DNA of 64,000 bases. Source: Candidatus Methylophosphatis haderslevensis. Lineage in GTDB: Bacteria > Pseudomonadota > Gammaproteobacteria > Burkholderiales > Rhodocyclaceae. This document shows positions 46,905-54,924 of this stretch, in pieces. The stretch lies in NCBI GenBank assembly GCA_016711925.1, contig JADJSA010000001.1, positions 186,001 through 250,000 of the forward strand, given 5' to 3'. The position numbers and the translations under genes are program-made. Each line of letters begins with the position of its first letter. Within the stretch, counting starts at the first letter, position 1. The notes beneath the pieces are model-generated. The model saw only the letters and a list, made by a program, of their open reading frames with translations. It made no database searches and was not told the DNA's origin.

Positions 46905-47234
46905 TTATTCGTTGGGAAAGCGTCGCGGCCGTCGGTAGATGTTGCGGCCGGCTTCATCGATGTCGCGGCGCAATTGCTGCCGCTGTTCTTCCGACATGCG
47001 ACGCTGCTGGCGCCGATCGTCGCGCAACGCCTCGCGCTGGCCCTGATCGCGCGGCGCGCCGGGAAACACGAAGCGATCAAAGCCCGCGCCCGCACCCGGG
47101 CCGTCGCCGCGGCGTTCTCCGCGCTCGGCCCAGGCATTGCCGCTCAGGCACGCGCCGGAAAGCAGTGCCGCGATGGCGGTGCCGAGCGCCAGCCGCCGCC
47201 AGACCGATTGCTTCGACTCGCGAACCCCGTCCAC
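46905..47234 (-). CDS. Small exported Arg/Gln-rich protein
   Basis: A 109-residue protein with a signal peptide or anchor (LALGTAIAALLSGACLSGNA, probable cleavage at AWA-ER) and a highly charged C-terminal part (REALRDDRRQQRRMSEEQRQ; QLRRDIDEAGRNIYRRPRRF) likely to form one periplasmic helix. Not recognised beyond a betaproteobacterial hypothetical. It is divergent from ompR with a 265-bp gap. Confidence 0.7.
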   Translation of the reverse strand: MDGVRESKQSVWRRLALGTAIAALLSGACLSGNAWAERGERRGDGPGAGAGFDRFVFPGAPRDQGQREALRDDRRQQRRMSEEQRQQLRRDIDEAGRNIYRRPRRFPNE

Positions 47235-47400
47235 CGCCTGTCCTTGCCTTTCCGCGCTTGCGCCGCCACCGGACTCCAGGATCCGGACGCCGGGCTGTTA
47301 AGATTCCCGTCGCCAGTCGTGCCGCGGCGGGCGTTCTTTCAAATGACCGAAAGAATACTCGCGCATCGCTGTAAGTGGTCTGTGATTCGGCACGCACCCA

Positions 47401-47416
47401 TTGTAAGTCTTTGTAA
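47401..47416 (+). promoter_or_regulatory. Direct repeat upstream of ompR, possible response-regulator site
   Basis: TTGTAA occurs at 47401-47406 and again at 47411-47416, one helical turn apart; a third TGTAAG is at 47370-47375. Ten-base direct repeats are the usual binding pattern of OmpR-type winged-helix regulators, so this may be an autoregulatory site about 85 bp before the ompR start. Confidence 0.4.
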
Positions 47417-47499
47417 CCGCAGCCGCCGTCGATTACATCCGCTCACCGTCTGCCGCTGGCGCAATGGCGCGGACCGGCCGGCGGCGTTAGGATTGCCAC

Positions 47500-48234
47500 A
47501 TGTCCGAGGACAAAAAACGAATACTGGTCGTCGATGACGATGTGCGCTTGCGCGATCTGCTCAACCGCTACCTGACCGAGCAGGGCTTTGCCGTCAAGGC
47601 CGTCGGCGACGCGGCGCAAATGGACCGCGCGCTCAATCGCGAGCACTTCGACCTGCTGGTGCTCGACCTGATGCTGCCGGGCGAAGACGGCCTGTCGATA
47701 TGCCGCCGCCTGCGCGGCGCTGGCGCCGGCACCGCCGCGGACATGCCGATCATCATGCTGACCGCCAAGGGCGACGAGGTCGACCGCATCGTCGGTCTCG
47801 AGATGGGTGCCGACGACTACCTGCCGAAACCGTTCAATCCGCGCGAACTGGTCGCCCGCATCGCCGCCGTGCTGCGGCGCAAGCCGGCCTCGCCGCCAGG
47901 CGCGCCCGCGACCGACGAGGAATCGGTCACCTTCGGGTCGGTCACGGTGAACCTCGCCACGCGCTCGATGACCCGCGGCAGCGAAGATCAGCCGCTGACC
48001 ACCGGCGAGTTCGCCGTCCTCAAGGCGCTGCTGCAGCACCCGCGCCAGCCACTGTCGCGCGACAAGCTGATGGAACTGGCGCGCGGCCGCGAGTACGAGG
48101 TGTTCGATCGTTCGATCGACGTGCAAATCTCCCGCCTGCGCAAGCTGGTCGAAGACGACCCCGCCAAGCCGCGCTACCTGCAGACCGTGTGGGGCTTCGG
48201 CTACGTCTTCGTCCCCGACGGAACCAAGCACTGA
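47500..48234 (+). CDS. ompR: Two-component response regulator OmpR
   Basis: A 244-residue regulator. The receiver has acidic pocket VVDDD, phospho-acceptor Asp56 (LLVLDLMLP), Thr in MLTAKGDE and Lys in LPKPFNPREL. The winged-helix DNA-binding domain is at about 145-240 (LTTGEFAVLKALLQHPRQPL; DRSIDVQISRLRKLVEDDP; VWGFGYVFVPDG). It sits 17 bp before envZ and is a standard osmolarity/envelope regulator. Confidence 0.94.
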   Translation: MSEDKKRILVVDDDVRLRDLLNRYLTEQGFAVKAVGDAAQMDRALNREHFDLLVLDLMLPGEDGLSICRRLRGAGAGTAADMPIIMLTAKGDEVDRIVGLEMGADDYLPKPFNPRELVARIAAVLRRKPASPPGAPATDEESVTFGSVTVNLATRSMTRGSEDQPLTTGEFAVLKALLQHPRQPLSRDKLMELARGREYEVFDRSIDVQISRLRKLVEDDPAKPRYLQTVWGFGYVFVPDGTKH

Positions 48235-48251
48235 TCCCGGCACCGATTCCG

Positions 48252-49613
48252 ATGCGCAGCCTACTGCGCAAGCTGCGCTTCGCGCCGAGCACCCTGCTGT
48301 GGCGCACCTTCATGCTGATCGCCGCACTGATGCTGGTATCGGTGCTGGCGTGGTTTCGCGTCTATGCGTTCTACGAGCGCGAGCCGCGTGCCCAGCAAGG
48401 CGCGCAGACCGTCGTCAGCGTCGTGAACCTCACCCGCGCCGCGCTGGTCAGCGCCGACCCGGCGGCGCGCCGCGAACTGCTGCTGGAACTGTCGGACCGC
48501 GAAGGCATCCGCGTCTACCCGCTCGACGACAAGGACGTGCTGACACCCTTGAGCGACCGCCCGGTGCTGCATCTGCTGGCCGAGAAGGTGCGCGCGCAAC
48601 TGGGCGCGGAGACGCGCTTCGCCAATTCGGTCGACGGCGACGAGGGCTTCTGGGTCAGCTTCCGCATCGACGAAGACGACTACTGGATCGTCCTGCCGCG
48701 CGAGCGGGTCGAGCGCAAGTTCCCGCTCGAATGGGTCGGCTGGGGACTGGCCGCGCTGGCGCTGGCGCTGGCCGGCGCCTACCTGATCGTGTTTCGCGTC
48801 ACCCACCCGCTCAAGGCGCTGACCACCGCGGCACGCGCTGTCGGCCGTGGGCAAACCCCGGAACCGCTGGACGAATCCGGGCCGACCGAACTGGCCACCG
48901 TGGCGACCGCCTTCAACCGGATGTCGCGCAGCCTGGCGCAGCAGGAGGCCGACCGCGCGCTGATCCTGGCCGGCATCTCCCACGATCTGCGCACGCCGCT
49001 GGCCCGCCTGCGGCTGGGCATCGAGATGTCCGGCGCCGACCAGACCGCGCGCGACGAAATGGAAAGCGACATCGACGAGATGGACAAGATCATCGGCCAG
49101 TTTCTCGAGTTCGCCCGCCAGGACGATCCGTCCCGCGGCGGCGAATCCAGCAGCCCGATCGACCTGGAGGCGCTGGTCGCCGAGGTGGCCGAGCCCTACC
49201 TCAGGCGCGGCGTCGATCTGGCCACCCGCCTGGCGCCGGTGCCGCCGCTGCCGGGCCGGCCGCTGGCCCTGCGCCGGCTGCTCACCAACCTGATCGACAA
49301 CGCCCTGCGCTACGCCGGGGAAAGCAAGCCGATCGAGATCGGCCTGCAGCACGACGGCGAGATCGCGCTGCTGTCGGTCAGCGACCGCGGCCCCGGCATC
49401 CCGCCCGCCCAGGTCGAACGCATGAAGCGGCCGTTCACCCGGCTCGACGCCGCCCGCAGCGACGCCAAGGGATCGGGCCTGGGCCTGGCGATCGTCGACC
49501 GCATCGCGCGCAGCCATGGCGGTGAACTCAAGCTGCTGGCGCGCGACGGCGGCGGCCTGACCGCGCAGATCGCGCTGCCACTGCGGCAAAAAGACGCAGT
49601 TCGCTGGGCGTGA
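48252..49613 (+). CDS. envZ: Sensor histidine kinase EnvZ
   Basis: 453 residues. TM1 is at about 17-38, a periplasmic domain at about 40-160, TM2 at about 163-182, then HAMP (VTHPLKALTTAARAVGRGQT). The HisKA box GISHDLRTPLARLRLGIEMS carries His244; the HATPase has LIDNALRYAG, DRGPGIP and GSGLGLAIVDRI. EnvZ phosphorylates and dephosphorylates OmpR. ATG 48252 has a weak ribosome site and is probably read by coupling to ompR. Confidence 0.93.
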   Translation: MRSLLRKLRFAPSTLLWRTFMLIAALMLVSVLAWFRVYAFYEREPRAQQGAQTVVSVVNLTRAALVSADPAARRELLLELSDREGIRVYPLDDKDVLTPLSDRPVLHLLAEKVRAQLGAETRFANSVDGDEGFWVSFRIDEDDYWIVLPRERVERKFPLEWVGWGLAALALALAGAYLIVFRVTHPLKALTTAARAVGRGQTPEPLDESGPTELATVATAFNRMSRSLAQQEADRALILAGISHDLRTPLARLRLGIEMSGADQTARDEMESDIDEMDKIIGQFLEFARQDDPSRGGESSSPIDLEALVAEVAEPYLRRGVDLATRLAPVPPLPGRPLALRRLLTNLIDNALRYAGESKPIEIGLQHDGEIALLSVSDRGPGIPPAQVERMKRPFTRLDAARSDAKGSGLGLAIVDRIARSHGGELKLLARDGGGLTAQIALPLRQKDAVRWA

Positions 49614-49749
49614 GGCCCGGGCAATTCGACACGGCCTCGCACAGCAACTGCGGGAAAGGGTCGCGGGCACGCATGAACGGACGCGTTGCCACCCGGCTTG
49701 AACCGATCCGCCGAGCGTCCATCAACGTTCGCCGGCGCGTTGCGTGCCG

Positions 49750-49862
49750 GCCTGCAAGCCTCATGGATAGGCGCTCTCCGGGCACGCCATGCCACGAGCG
49801 CCTATCCACGCCGATCTCTGGCATGCCACCCTGCAGAACGCCAAAGGACGAGGCTTCCAGGC
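49750..49862. repeat. REP-like palindromic element (copy 6)
   Basis: Within the 316-bp gap after envZ. It contains tcatggataggcgctctccg and the inverted gagcgcctatcca, close to copies 1 and 5. It marks the edge between the core region and the accessory region. Confidence 0.72.
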
Positions 49863-49890
49863 CTTGGGTCATGTCGTCAACAGAATAAAT

Positions 49891-49922
49891 TGTATTGACA
49901 ACGACAATACACCAGCTAGAAT
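49891..49922 (+). promoter_or_regulatory. Promoter and operator of the toxin-antitoxin operon
   Basis: A perfect inverted repeat TGTATTG (49891-49897) / CAATACA (49905-49911) overlaps a -35 TTGACA (49895-49900). With a 16-bp spacer comes -10 TAGAAT (49917-49922). Transcription would begin at about 49929-49930, at the GTG of the toxin gene. Repression by the RHH antitoxin binding the palindrome is expected. Confidence 0.8.
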
Positions 49923-49929
49923 CCAAGTC

Positions 49930-50223
49930 GTGGATGTCCAGTTCAAACTTCGCGGCGAAAGCTTCATCTGGGATTCCGAAAAGGCGCTGCAGAACGTGCG
50001 CAAACACGGCATCTTTTTCGACGAGGCAGCCGGCGTGTTCTTCGACCCCTTGTTCATCATCGTCGACGCGAGCCGCAACGCCGAAGCAAGAAATGCCGCG
50101 ATCGGATTCGACGTATCCGGCCGGCTCCTGTACGTCGTCCACGTCGAATTCGAAGAGAACTGCATCCGCATCATTTCCGCCCGCCGGGCCACTGCAGGAG
50201 AGGAACGCGACTATGCTCAGTGA
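49930..50223 (+). CDS. brnT: BrnT-family toxin
   Basis: About 97 residues from GTG 49930. The BrnT RNase fold is seen in FIWDSEKALQNVRKHGIFFD, EAAGVFFDPLFIIVDASRN, LLYVVHVEFEENCIRIISAR and RRATAGEERDYAQ. BrnT is a ribonuclease of the RelE superfamily. The start codon coincides with the predicted transcription start, so the mRNA may be leaderless. The antitoxin gene overlaps its 3' end by 11 bp. Confidence 0.85.
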   Translation: MDVQFKLRGESFIWDSEKALQNVRKHGIFFDEAAGVFFDPLFIIVDASRNAEARNAAIGFDVSGRLLYVVHVEFEENCIRIISARRATAGEERDYAQ

Positions 50224-50497
50224 TCGAATCAAGGCGCGCTTGCGCAAGGACAGGCCGATGACCTCCATCACCATCCGCATGCCGGTGGATGCCGTCGAAT
50301 CGATGAAGGCGATCGCGCCGATCAAGGGCCTGATCGGCTACCAGTCGCTGCTCAAGTCCTACGTCAGCGAAGGTCTGCGCCGCGACGAAGCGCAGTATCT
50401 CGACAATACCGAAGCGCGTCTGATCGAGGCACTCAAGCGGCGCGGCGTGCCGGATGACGTGCTGGAGGATGCGGCGCGCGAACTGCATCCGGGTTGA
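50213..50497 (+). CDS. Ribbon-helix-helix (CopG/BrnA-like) antitoxin
   Basis: A 94-residue partner of the BrnT toxin. The beta strand and two helices of an RHH domain lie at about 15-58 (TSITIRMPVDAVESMKAIAP; YQSLLKSYVSEGLRRDEAQY). The C-terminal ~35 residues (LIEALKRRGVPDDVLEDAAR) would wrap the toxin. It is more CopG/COG5304-like than classical BrnA, so the pairing is a variant. The overlapping start ensures co-translation. Confidence 0.82.
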   Translation: MLSDRIKARLRKDRPMTSITIRMPVDAVESMKAIAPIKGLIGYQSLLKSYVSEGLRRDEAQYLDNTEARLIEALKRRGVPDDVLEDAARELHPG

Positions 50498-50597
50498 ATT
50501 GACAAGGGTTTCTGGTTGGGAACAAAGCTGGCAAAGGATCGTCTATGCCGTGGAAGTAGTCGACCGCGACCCCTCCAATCGATCCCAGGGAGTGACG

Positions 50598-50912
50598 ATG
50601 AATCGATTTTACGAGACGCCGCACCAGCTACTCATGAGAGGTTTGAAGATTGATCCGAGCAGCGCCGCAGCGCTTGCGACGGCAGGCATGACCACGATCG
50701 AAGAGATTGCTTATGTTCCCATCGAGGAGATGCGGACCATCGTGGGACTTGACCAGGAGTCAATTGAGGACTGGCGCAACAGTGCGCGCCGTTACCTGCT
50801 CAGGGAAACGAACGGTGGAAACGATGACGATCCGCAATCGGAGGCAACGACTAACCCGGTGAAACCGCCTACCGGTGGCTCGGGCGCAACCAGGGTTAGA
50901 GGGGCCGGCTAA
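50598..50912 (+). CDS. Orphan NusA C-terminal-like helix-hairpin-helix protein
   Basis: A 104-residue protein. Residues about 8-75 (LMRGLKIDPSSAAALATAGM; TTIEEIAYVPIEEMRTIVGL; DQESIEDWRNSARRYLL) match the acidic helix-hairpin-helix repeat at the C-terminus of NusA, notably the EEIAYVP(I)EE core, but no other NusA domain is present. In NusA this module binds RNA-polymerase alpha or lambda N. A standalone copy could act on transcription antitermination or be a phage or accessory factor. The last ~25 residues are low complexity and end in sequence resembling the edge of the long repeats. ATG 50598 follows AGGGAG. Confidence 0.68.
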   Translation: MNRFYETPHQLLMRGLKIDPSSAAALATAGMTTIEEIAYVPIEEMRTIVGLDQESIEDWRNSARRYLLRETNGGNDDDPQSEATTNPVKPPTGGSGATRVRGAG

Positions 50913-51058
50913 AGCGGCCAGGCTCGATTTAACCAAGAAGCGGAGCCGCAGGACCAGTTGTCGCTTGAAATCTGGGCCTGGCGCCTTTTTCCCCTCTCAC
51001 GCAAAAATCGCTCGACCACGGCCCGTTCGATTGTTACGATGGCGCAGGACAGATCGGT

Positions 51059-51181
51059 AACCCAATCCACATACGCCGGCCCGGTCCGCGCAGTGTGGTG
51101 CTGCGGGCGAATCTTCCCGCGCACCTGCTCTGGCAGGCGGGGCGGCGAAAGCGAACTGGACGATGAAATCGGTGCATCCAT
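51059..51181 (-). pseudogene. intI: Integron integrase (IntI-type tyrosine recombinase), N-terminal fragment
   Basis: From ATG 51181 the frame encodes about 41 residues ending PPRLPEQVRGKIRPQHHTAR then TGPAYVDWV. This matches the N-terminal DNA-binding start of IntI/XerC-like recombinases, typically PPRLLDQVR, RHYSIRTEQAYVDW. After AYVDWV the similarity stops and the catalytic domain (R, H, R, Y) is absent. It lies divergently before a gene flanked by cassette core sites, the arrangement of an integron. In the 417-bp gap 50913-51329 this fragment is the only recognisable coding piece. Confidence 0.62.
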
Positions 51182-51301
51182 CTTTAGGTCCCCCTAAAAT
51201 TGGACAACTCACTGATGGAAAGAGGATTTCATGAGAATCGGTGGTTTTATACAGCCTCTTGTCGGAAAGTTTTCCGTCATGTTTAGGCGCCACACGTTAC
51301 G

Positions 51302-51313
51302 TTATGCATCATT
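51302..51313 (+). other. Cassette left boundary (core site)
   Basis: gttatgcatcat begins with GTTATGC, close to the integron core GTTRRRY. The first cassette base would be T51303. Its perfect complement atgatgcataac stands at 51697-51708 after the gene, as expected because the inverse core of a cassette's attC pairs with the start of the same cassette. Confidence 0.6.
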
Positions 51314-51329
51314 ACTCTCGGTGGGATAA

Positions 51330-51707
51330 ATGACCGAAGCTGAAATTTCTCTCCTTGCCGCAAAGGTTGTGAGTGACACAAAGTTTTGGATAGCCCTGGT
51401 TGGCGTTATCGGCGCGATTGCGGGATCACTACTAACCTTGATCGGTAGTTTTGCTCTGGAGTGGTTTAAGAGAAAACCACAAAGAGATGTCGACTGTGCC
51501 CGTCAGAAACTGTTACGCCAAATGCTGGATGACAAAGCATTTCAGTGGCGCAACCTTTCGACATTGGCTGCCGTAATCGGCTGCGATGAAGAGCAAACCA
51601 AAACCCATCTAATTGCAATTGGTGCGCGCGGCTCCGAAAAGAGCGATGGCAAGTGGGGTTTAATCAGTCGCCACCCTTTGTCGGAAATTGAGCGCCATGA
51701 TGCATAA
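51330..51707 (+). CDS. Integron-cassette-type small membrane protein
   Basis: 125 residues: one TM helix at about 18-42 (WIALVGVIGAIAGSLLTLIG), a short basic stretch (EWFKRKPQRDV) and a ~75-residue cytoplasmic domain that looks like a winged-helix (LRQMLDDKAFQWRNLSTLAA; VIGCDEEQTKTHLIAIGARG). Its base composition is lower in GC than the core genes. It starts 27 bp after a cassette core site and its stop lies inside the inverse core. Function unknown; winged-helix plus TM hints at a membrane-bound regulator. Confidence 0.75.
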   Translation: MTEAEISLLAAKVVSDTKFWIALVGVIGAIAGSLLTLIGSFALEWFKRKPQRDVDCARQKLLRQMLDDKAFQWRNLSTLAAVIGCDEEQTKTHLIAIGARGSEKSDGKWGLISRHPLSEIERHDA

Positions 51708-51732
51708 CCTTTCAGTCGAGCGGACCTGCGCG
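51697..51732 (+). other. Left half of an attC recombination site, truncated by a long repeat
   Basis: After the inverse core GCATAAC (51702-51708) comes ctttcagtcgagcggacctg and then cgcg, which resembles the left arm of proteobacterial attC sites (AACAATTCATTCAAGCCGAC pattern). The complementary right arm is missing; from 51736 the sequence is the long repeat instead. Confidence 0.55.
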
Positions 51733-51735
51733 AAC

Positions 51736-52004
51736 GAAAAAGGGGCCAGGCTCGAATTCTCCTGCTAATTTGTCATTTTTGGCGCCCCTCCCCTCGACGG
51801 CATCCCTGCACGCCGGTGTCGATTGACCAGCGGTCGCTTTCGCCTGTCCCGCACCGTGACAGGGTCACGGCAATTCCAGGAGCGATCCGGTCCGCCTGCA
51901 TCGCAATTTGCCCGGACCCGGCCAAGCCAGAACCCGCATCGACAGGCGCTCTGCGGCAAGGCGTCGCCAGCAGCGCCATTCCATGCGGTGTTCAGGGCAG
52001 GCAG
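51736..52004 (+). repeat. Long dispersed repeat, copy A
   Basis: 269 bp beginning aaaaaggggccaggctcgaa and ending gttcagggcaggcag. It is about 98% identical to 55856-56124 (four differences noticed). The 3' third contains the REP-like core (ggcgctctgcggcaaggcg; gccattccatgcgg). No long open frame is conserved among copies. Confidence 0.9.
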
Positions 52005-52181
52005 TGAAAGGGGCCATGGTCGCATTTCTTGATTGGGAGCCACTGCAACTGTTGGCGCCCCCGCCTCGACGGCGCATCGCCGCGGCCAAATCGTCGGCTC
52101 GATCTGTATCGGTGAGCGTCGATTGACGAAGGGATGGTTTCGACCGGGTGTCGATCGAGACGAGGCCACGGCCGTTCCGGC
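52005..52181 (+). repeat. Long dispersed repeat, copy A2, left part
   Basis: A diverged 5' half of the long repeat directly following copy A (ggggccatggtcgcatttct; cctcgacggcgcatcgccgc; gtcgattgacgaaggg; cacggccgttccggc). It is interrupted at 52181 by the IS66 element and resumes at 54656. Confidence 0.75.
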
Positions 52182-52258
52182 GTAAGCGTCCACCGCGACC
52201 ACCTGTACTCATCGGTTGAACTCGTGCGATGTTGTCGCCTGTTTTTGAGGCGCGACGA

Positions 52259-52561
52259 ATGGCGAAGAGACACGGACCGGCTTACTGGCGAGAGCACATT
52301 CAAAACTGGGTTCGAAGTGATCTGACGCAGCGCGAATACTGCGCGAACAACGGACTGAGCGAGCGAGCGTTCCATCGCTGGCGCAGTCGGGAGAAGCAGA
52401 CCATCGCGGCGGCAAAGTCATCGCTGACCCTGGTGCCGGTGAGCGTGGGCAAGGCGGAAACGGGTAGCGTCGTGCGCCTGCGCAGTCCGGATGGTTGGGA
52501 AATTGAGTTGCCGGGTAGCAGTGTCCCGTTGCTGGTCGAGTTCTTGAAACAACTGTCATGA
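52259..52561 (+). CDS. tnpA: IS66 accessory protein TnpA
   Basis: 100 residues beginning MAKRHGPAYWREHIQNWVRS. A helix-turn-helix (LTQREYCANNGLSERAFHRW) is typical of IS66 OrfA, followed by VVRLRSPDGWEIELPGSSVP. Its stop overlaps the tnpB start (ATGA). Needed with TnpB and TnpC for transposition. Confidence 0.92.
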   Translation: MAKRHGPAYWREHIQNWVRSDLTQREYCANNGLSERAFHRWRSREKQTIAAAKSSLTLVPVSVGKAETGSVVRLRSPDGWEIELPGSSVPLLVEFLKQLS

Positions 52562-52899
52562 TCCCGAGCCCGCACCAGGTCTGGCTGGTTGTCGAACCGA
52601 TTGACATGCGCGCCGGCATCGACGGACTGTCGCAGCGCATACAGAACACGCTGGGACGCTCGCCCTGCGATGGCAGTGCCTATGCCTTTCGCAACCGGCG
52701 TCTGAATCGGCTCAAGCTTCTGGTGTGGGATGGCACCGGCGTGTGGCTGTGTCATCGGCGCCTGCATCGGGGGCACTTCATCTGGCCGCGTGCCGACACC
52801 GCGGTCTTTACCCTCAGCGCTGCGCAGTGGCAATGGCTCGTCAGCGGGGTCGATTGGCAGCGACTCGAAGCGCCAGCGCCGGCGCACTGGCGGGTCTGA
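52558..52899 (+). CDS. tnpB: IS66 accessory protein TnpB
   Basis: 113 residues, intact, with the IS66 Orf2 pattern: VWLVVEPIDMRAGIDGLSQR, AYAFRNRRLNRLKLLVWDGT, GVWLCHRRL and FTLSAAQWQWLVSGVDWQRL. Overlaps tnpA by four bases. Confidence 0.94.
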   Translation: MIPSPHQVWLVVEPIDMRAGIDGLSQRIQNTLGRSPCDGSAYAFRNRRLNRLKLLVWDGTGVWLCHRRLHRGHFIWPRADTAVFTLSAAQWQWLVSGVDWQRLEAPAPAHWRV

Positions 52900-52996
52900 A
52901 CCGGGCCACGAAGACCTGCAAGAAGAATCTCGGCAAATATCGCTGAAAGGCCCTGTGCATGCGGCTCTTCGGCCTGTTGCAGAGTATAATATCGGC

Positions 52997-54611
52997 ATGA
53001 ATTTGGACGCTGAACTGGCCCGCCTGAATGCCACGCCCGCACTGCCGGATTGGGTACTCGGCACCGTTCAGAAGCTCATCGACCAGGCACAAGAAGAAGA
53101 AGCCGAAGCGCTTCGGCTGAGCGAACAAATCACCCGCCGCGACAGCGAGCTTCACGCCGCCAGGATCAAGATCCAGGCCCTCACGCTGGGCTCGCGCACC
53201 TGCGCCGGATGCGCTTTGGCGCGCGCAGCGAAGCCTTCTCGGCCGAAGCAGGCGATCTGTTCCAGGAGACGCTGGCCAGCGATATCGCCGCCGCCCAGGC
53301 CGGCTGGCCAGGAAACAGGCCGAGGCCGCAGCGACCAGCGAGCCGCAGGTGCCCCGCACGCCTCGCCTGCGCGCCGGTCGTCAGCCGCTGCCAGATCATC
53401 TGCCGCGCATCGAGCACCGGCATGAACCGATCTCCTGCACCTGTGGGCAGTGCGGTACGGCGCTGGTCAAGATCGGCGAGGACATCAGCGAACAGTTGGA
53501 CGTCGAGCCGGCCCGTTTCTTCGTGCATCGGCACATCCGCCCGCAGTACGCCTGCCGTGCATGCGAGACGGTGTCAGCCGCACCGATTGCGCCGGCCGTG
53601 ATCGACGCGGGCATGGCGGCCACGGGGCTGCTGAGCTGGGTGGCCATCAGCAAGTTTCTCGATCACCTGCCGCTGTACCGGCTGGAGCAGATTGCGGCCC
53701 GCGATGGAGTCAGCCTCTCGCGTACCACGATGGCCGAATGGGTGGGACGCATCGGCGTGGCCCTGCAGCCGCTGGTCGATCGGCTGGCGGTGATGCTGCT
53801 CAAAGGCCGCGTGCTGCATGCCGATGAAACACCGGTCAAGCAACTGGACCCGGGTCGAGGCAAGACCAAGCGCGCCTATCTGTGGGCGTACCGGAGCAAC
53901 GTGCTGGAGACGGGTCCGCCGATCGTGGTGTTCGATTACCAACCCAGTCGCGCCGGCGCCCATGCCCAAGCGTTTCTCTCGGGCTGGCAAGGCCATCTGA
54001 TGGTCGATGACTACGCTGGCTACAAGGCCTTGTTTGCCGACGGGCTGACCGAGCTTGGCTGTATGGCCCATGCGCGCAGGAGTTCTTCGATCTGAATGCC
54101 GCCGAGCCCAATGCCATTGCGCAGGAGGCGTTGCGTCGGATCGGCGCCTTGTATGCCATCGAGGCGCAAGGCCGCGACATGGATGGCGTGGCACGCACGC
54201 ATCTGCGCCAGGACCAAGCGCAGCCGCAACTCCCAAGCCATGCACGATTGGTTGCTGCGAACGCGGGTGAATGTGGCCAATGGCGGGGGCACGGCGAAGG
54301 CGATCGACTACAGTCTGAAGCGCTGGCCAGCCTTGAGCCGGTATGCCAGCGACGGAAGCCTGCCGATCGACAACAATCCGGTGGAGAACGCCATCAGGCC
54401 GATCGCTATCGGCAAAAAGAACTGGCTCTTCACCGGATCCGAGCGCGCTGGAAAGCGGGCTGCAGCCATTCAGAGCCTGCTCTACACTGCAAAGCTCAAC
54501 GGGCTCGACCCGGCAGCCTGGTTGCGCGAGACCCTGGAAAAACTGCCCACCTGCCCGAACAGCCGGATCGATTCGCTGCTGCCGTTGCGCACCCCAGCCC
54601 TACAGCACTGA
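52997..54611 (+). pseudogene. tnpC: IS66 transposase TnpC, four frameshifts
   Basis: ATG 52997. The frame changes near 53190 (before AHLRRMRFGARSEAF), 53300 (before PRTPRLRAGRQPLPDHLPRI), 54079 (HARR then FFDLNAAEPNAIAQEA) and 54231 (before AMHDWLLRTRVN). Zinc-finger Cys, catalytic Asp in VLHADETPVKQL, Asp in MVDDYAGYKALF and Glu in NNPVENAIRPIAIGKKNWLF are all present, so the protein would be normal (~535 residues) if the four single-base changes were repaired. Several are in short homopolymers. Either a dead element or error-rich sequence. Confidence 0.88.
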
Positions 54612-54655
54612 TCGCCGCACATCAAGGTGGGCGCGTTGCGCGCTTACGTTCCGGC

Positions 54656-54800
54656 TGTGGTCTTGCCCGCCGGTATCGCCGGATTGCTTGAAGCGAGCCG
54701 GGCCAGAACCCGCATCGACTGGCGCTCTGCGGGCAGCCATCGCCAGCAGCGCCATTCCATGCGGTGTTCCGGGTAGGCTGCCTGGAGAAGTCCGATCCAC
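54656..54800 (+). repeat. Long dispersed repeat, copy A2, right part
   Basis: Continues the copy split by IS66 (agaacccgcatcgactggcg; cgccattccatgcggtgttc; ggctgcctggagaagtcc). The 313-bp gap between IS66 tnpC and the DUF4160 gene contains this and the leader of that gene only. Confidence 0.75.
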
Positions 54801-54924
54801 GGGGCCTCCGGGCAACACCTCACCGTCTGACCACGGTTTCCGCCATCACGGCAGCGCCGACTTTTGCGAAAGGCACGCCCCACGCCTAAACTCACGACAT
54901 TCGCCGGATCACGAGGAGCACAAC

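Larger units (their letters stand above)
52182..54647 (+). mobile_element. IS66-family insertion sequence
   Basis: A 2466-bp element bounded by inverted ends starting GTAAGCG (left gtaagcgtccaccgcgacca; right end reads gtaagcgcgcaacgcgccca on the other strand). The flanks gttccggc at 52174-52181 and 54648-54655 are a perfect 8-bp target duplication, as IS66 makes. It encodes the expected three proteins TnpA, TnpB and TnpC; TnpC is broken. It inserted into a copy of the long repeat. Confidence 0.95.

Noticed and set aside
48993..49613. Possible second kinase in another frame of envZ
   Set aside because: It is a shadow of envZ; only one frame carries the H, N, G1 and G2 boxes.
51182..51210. 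taggtccccctaaaattggac as an IS3-type insertion sequence end
   Set aside because: It resembles the end of some IS3-family elements, but no transposase remnant or matching opposite end was seen nearby.
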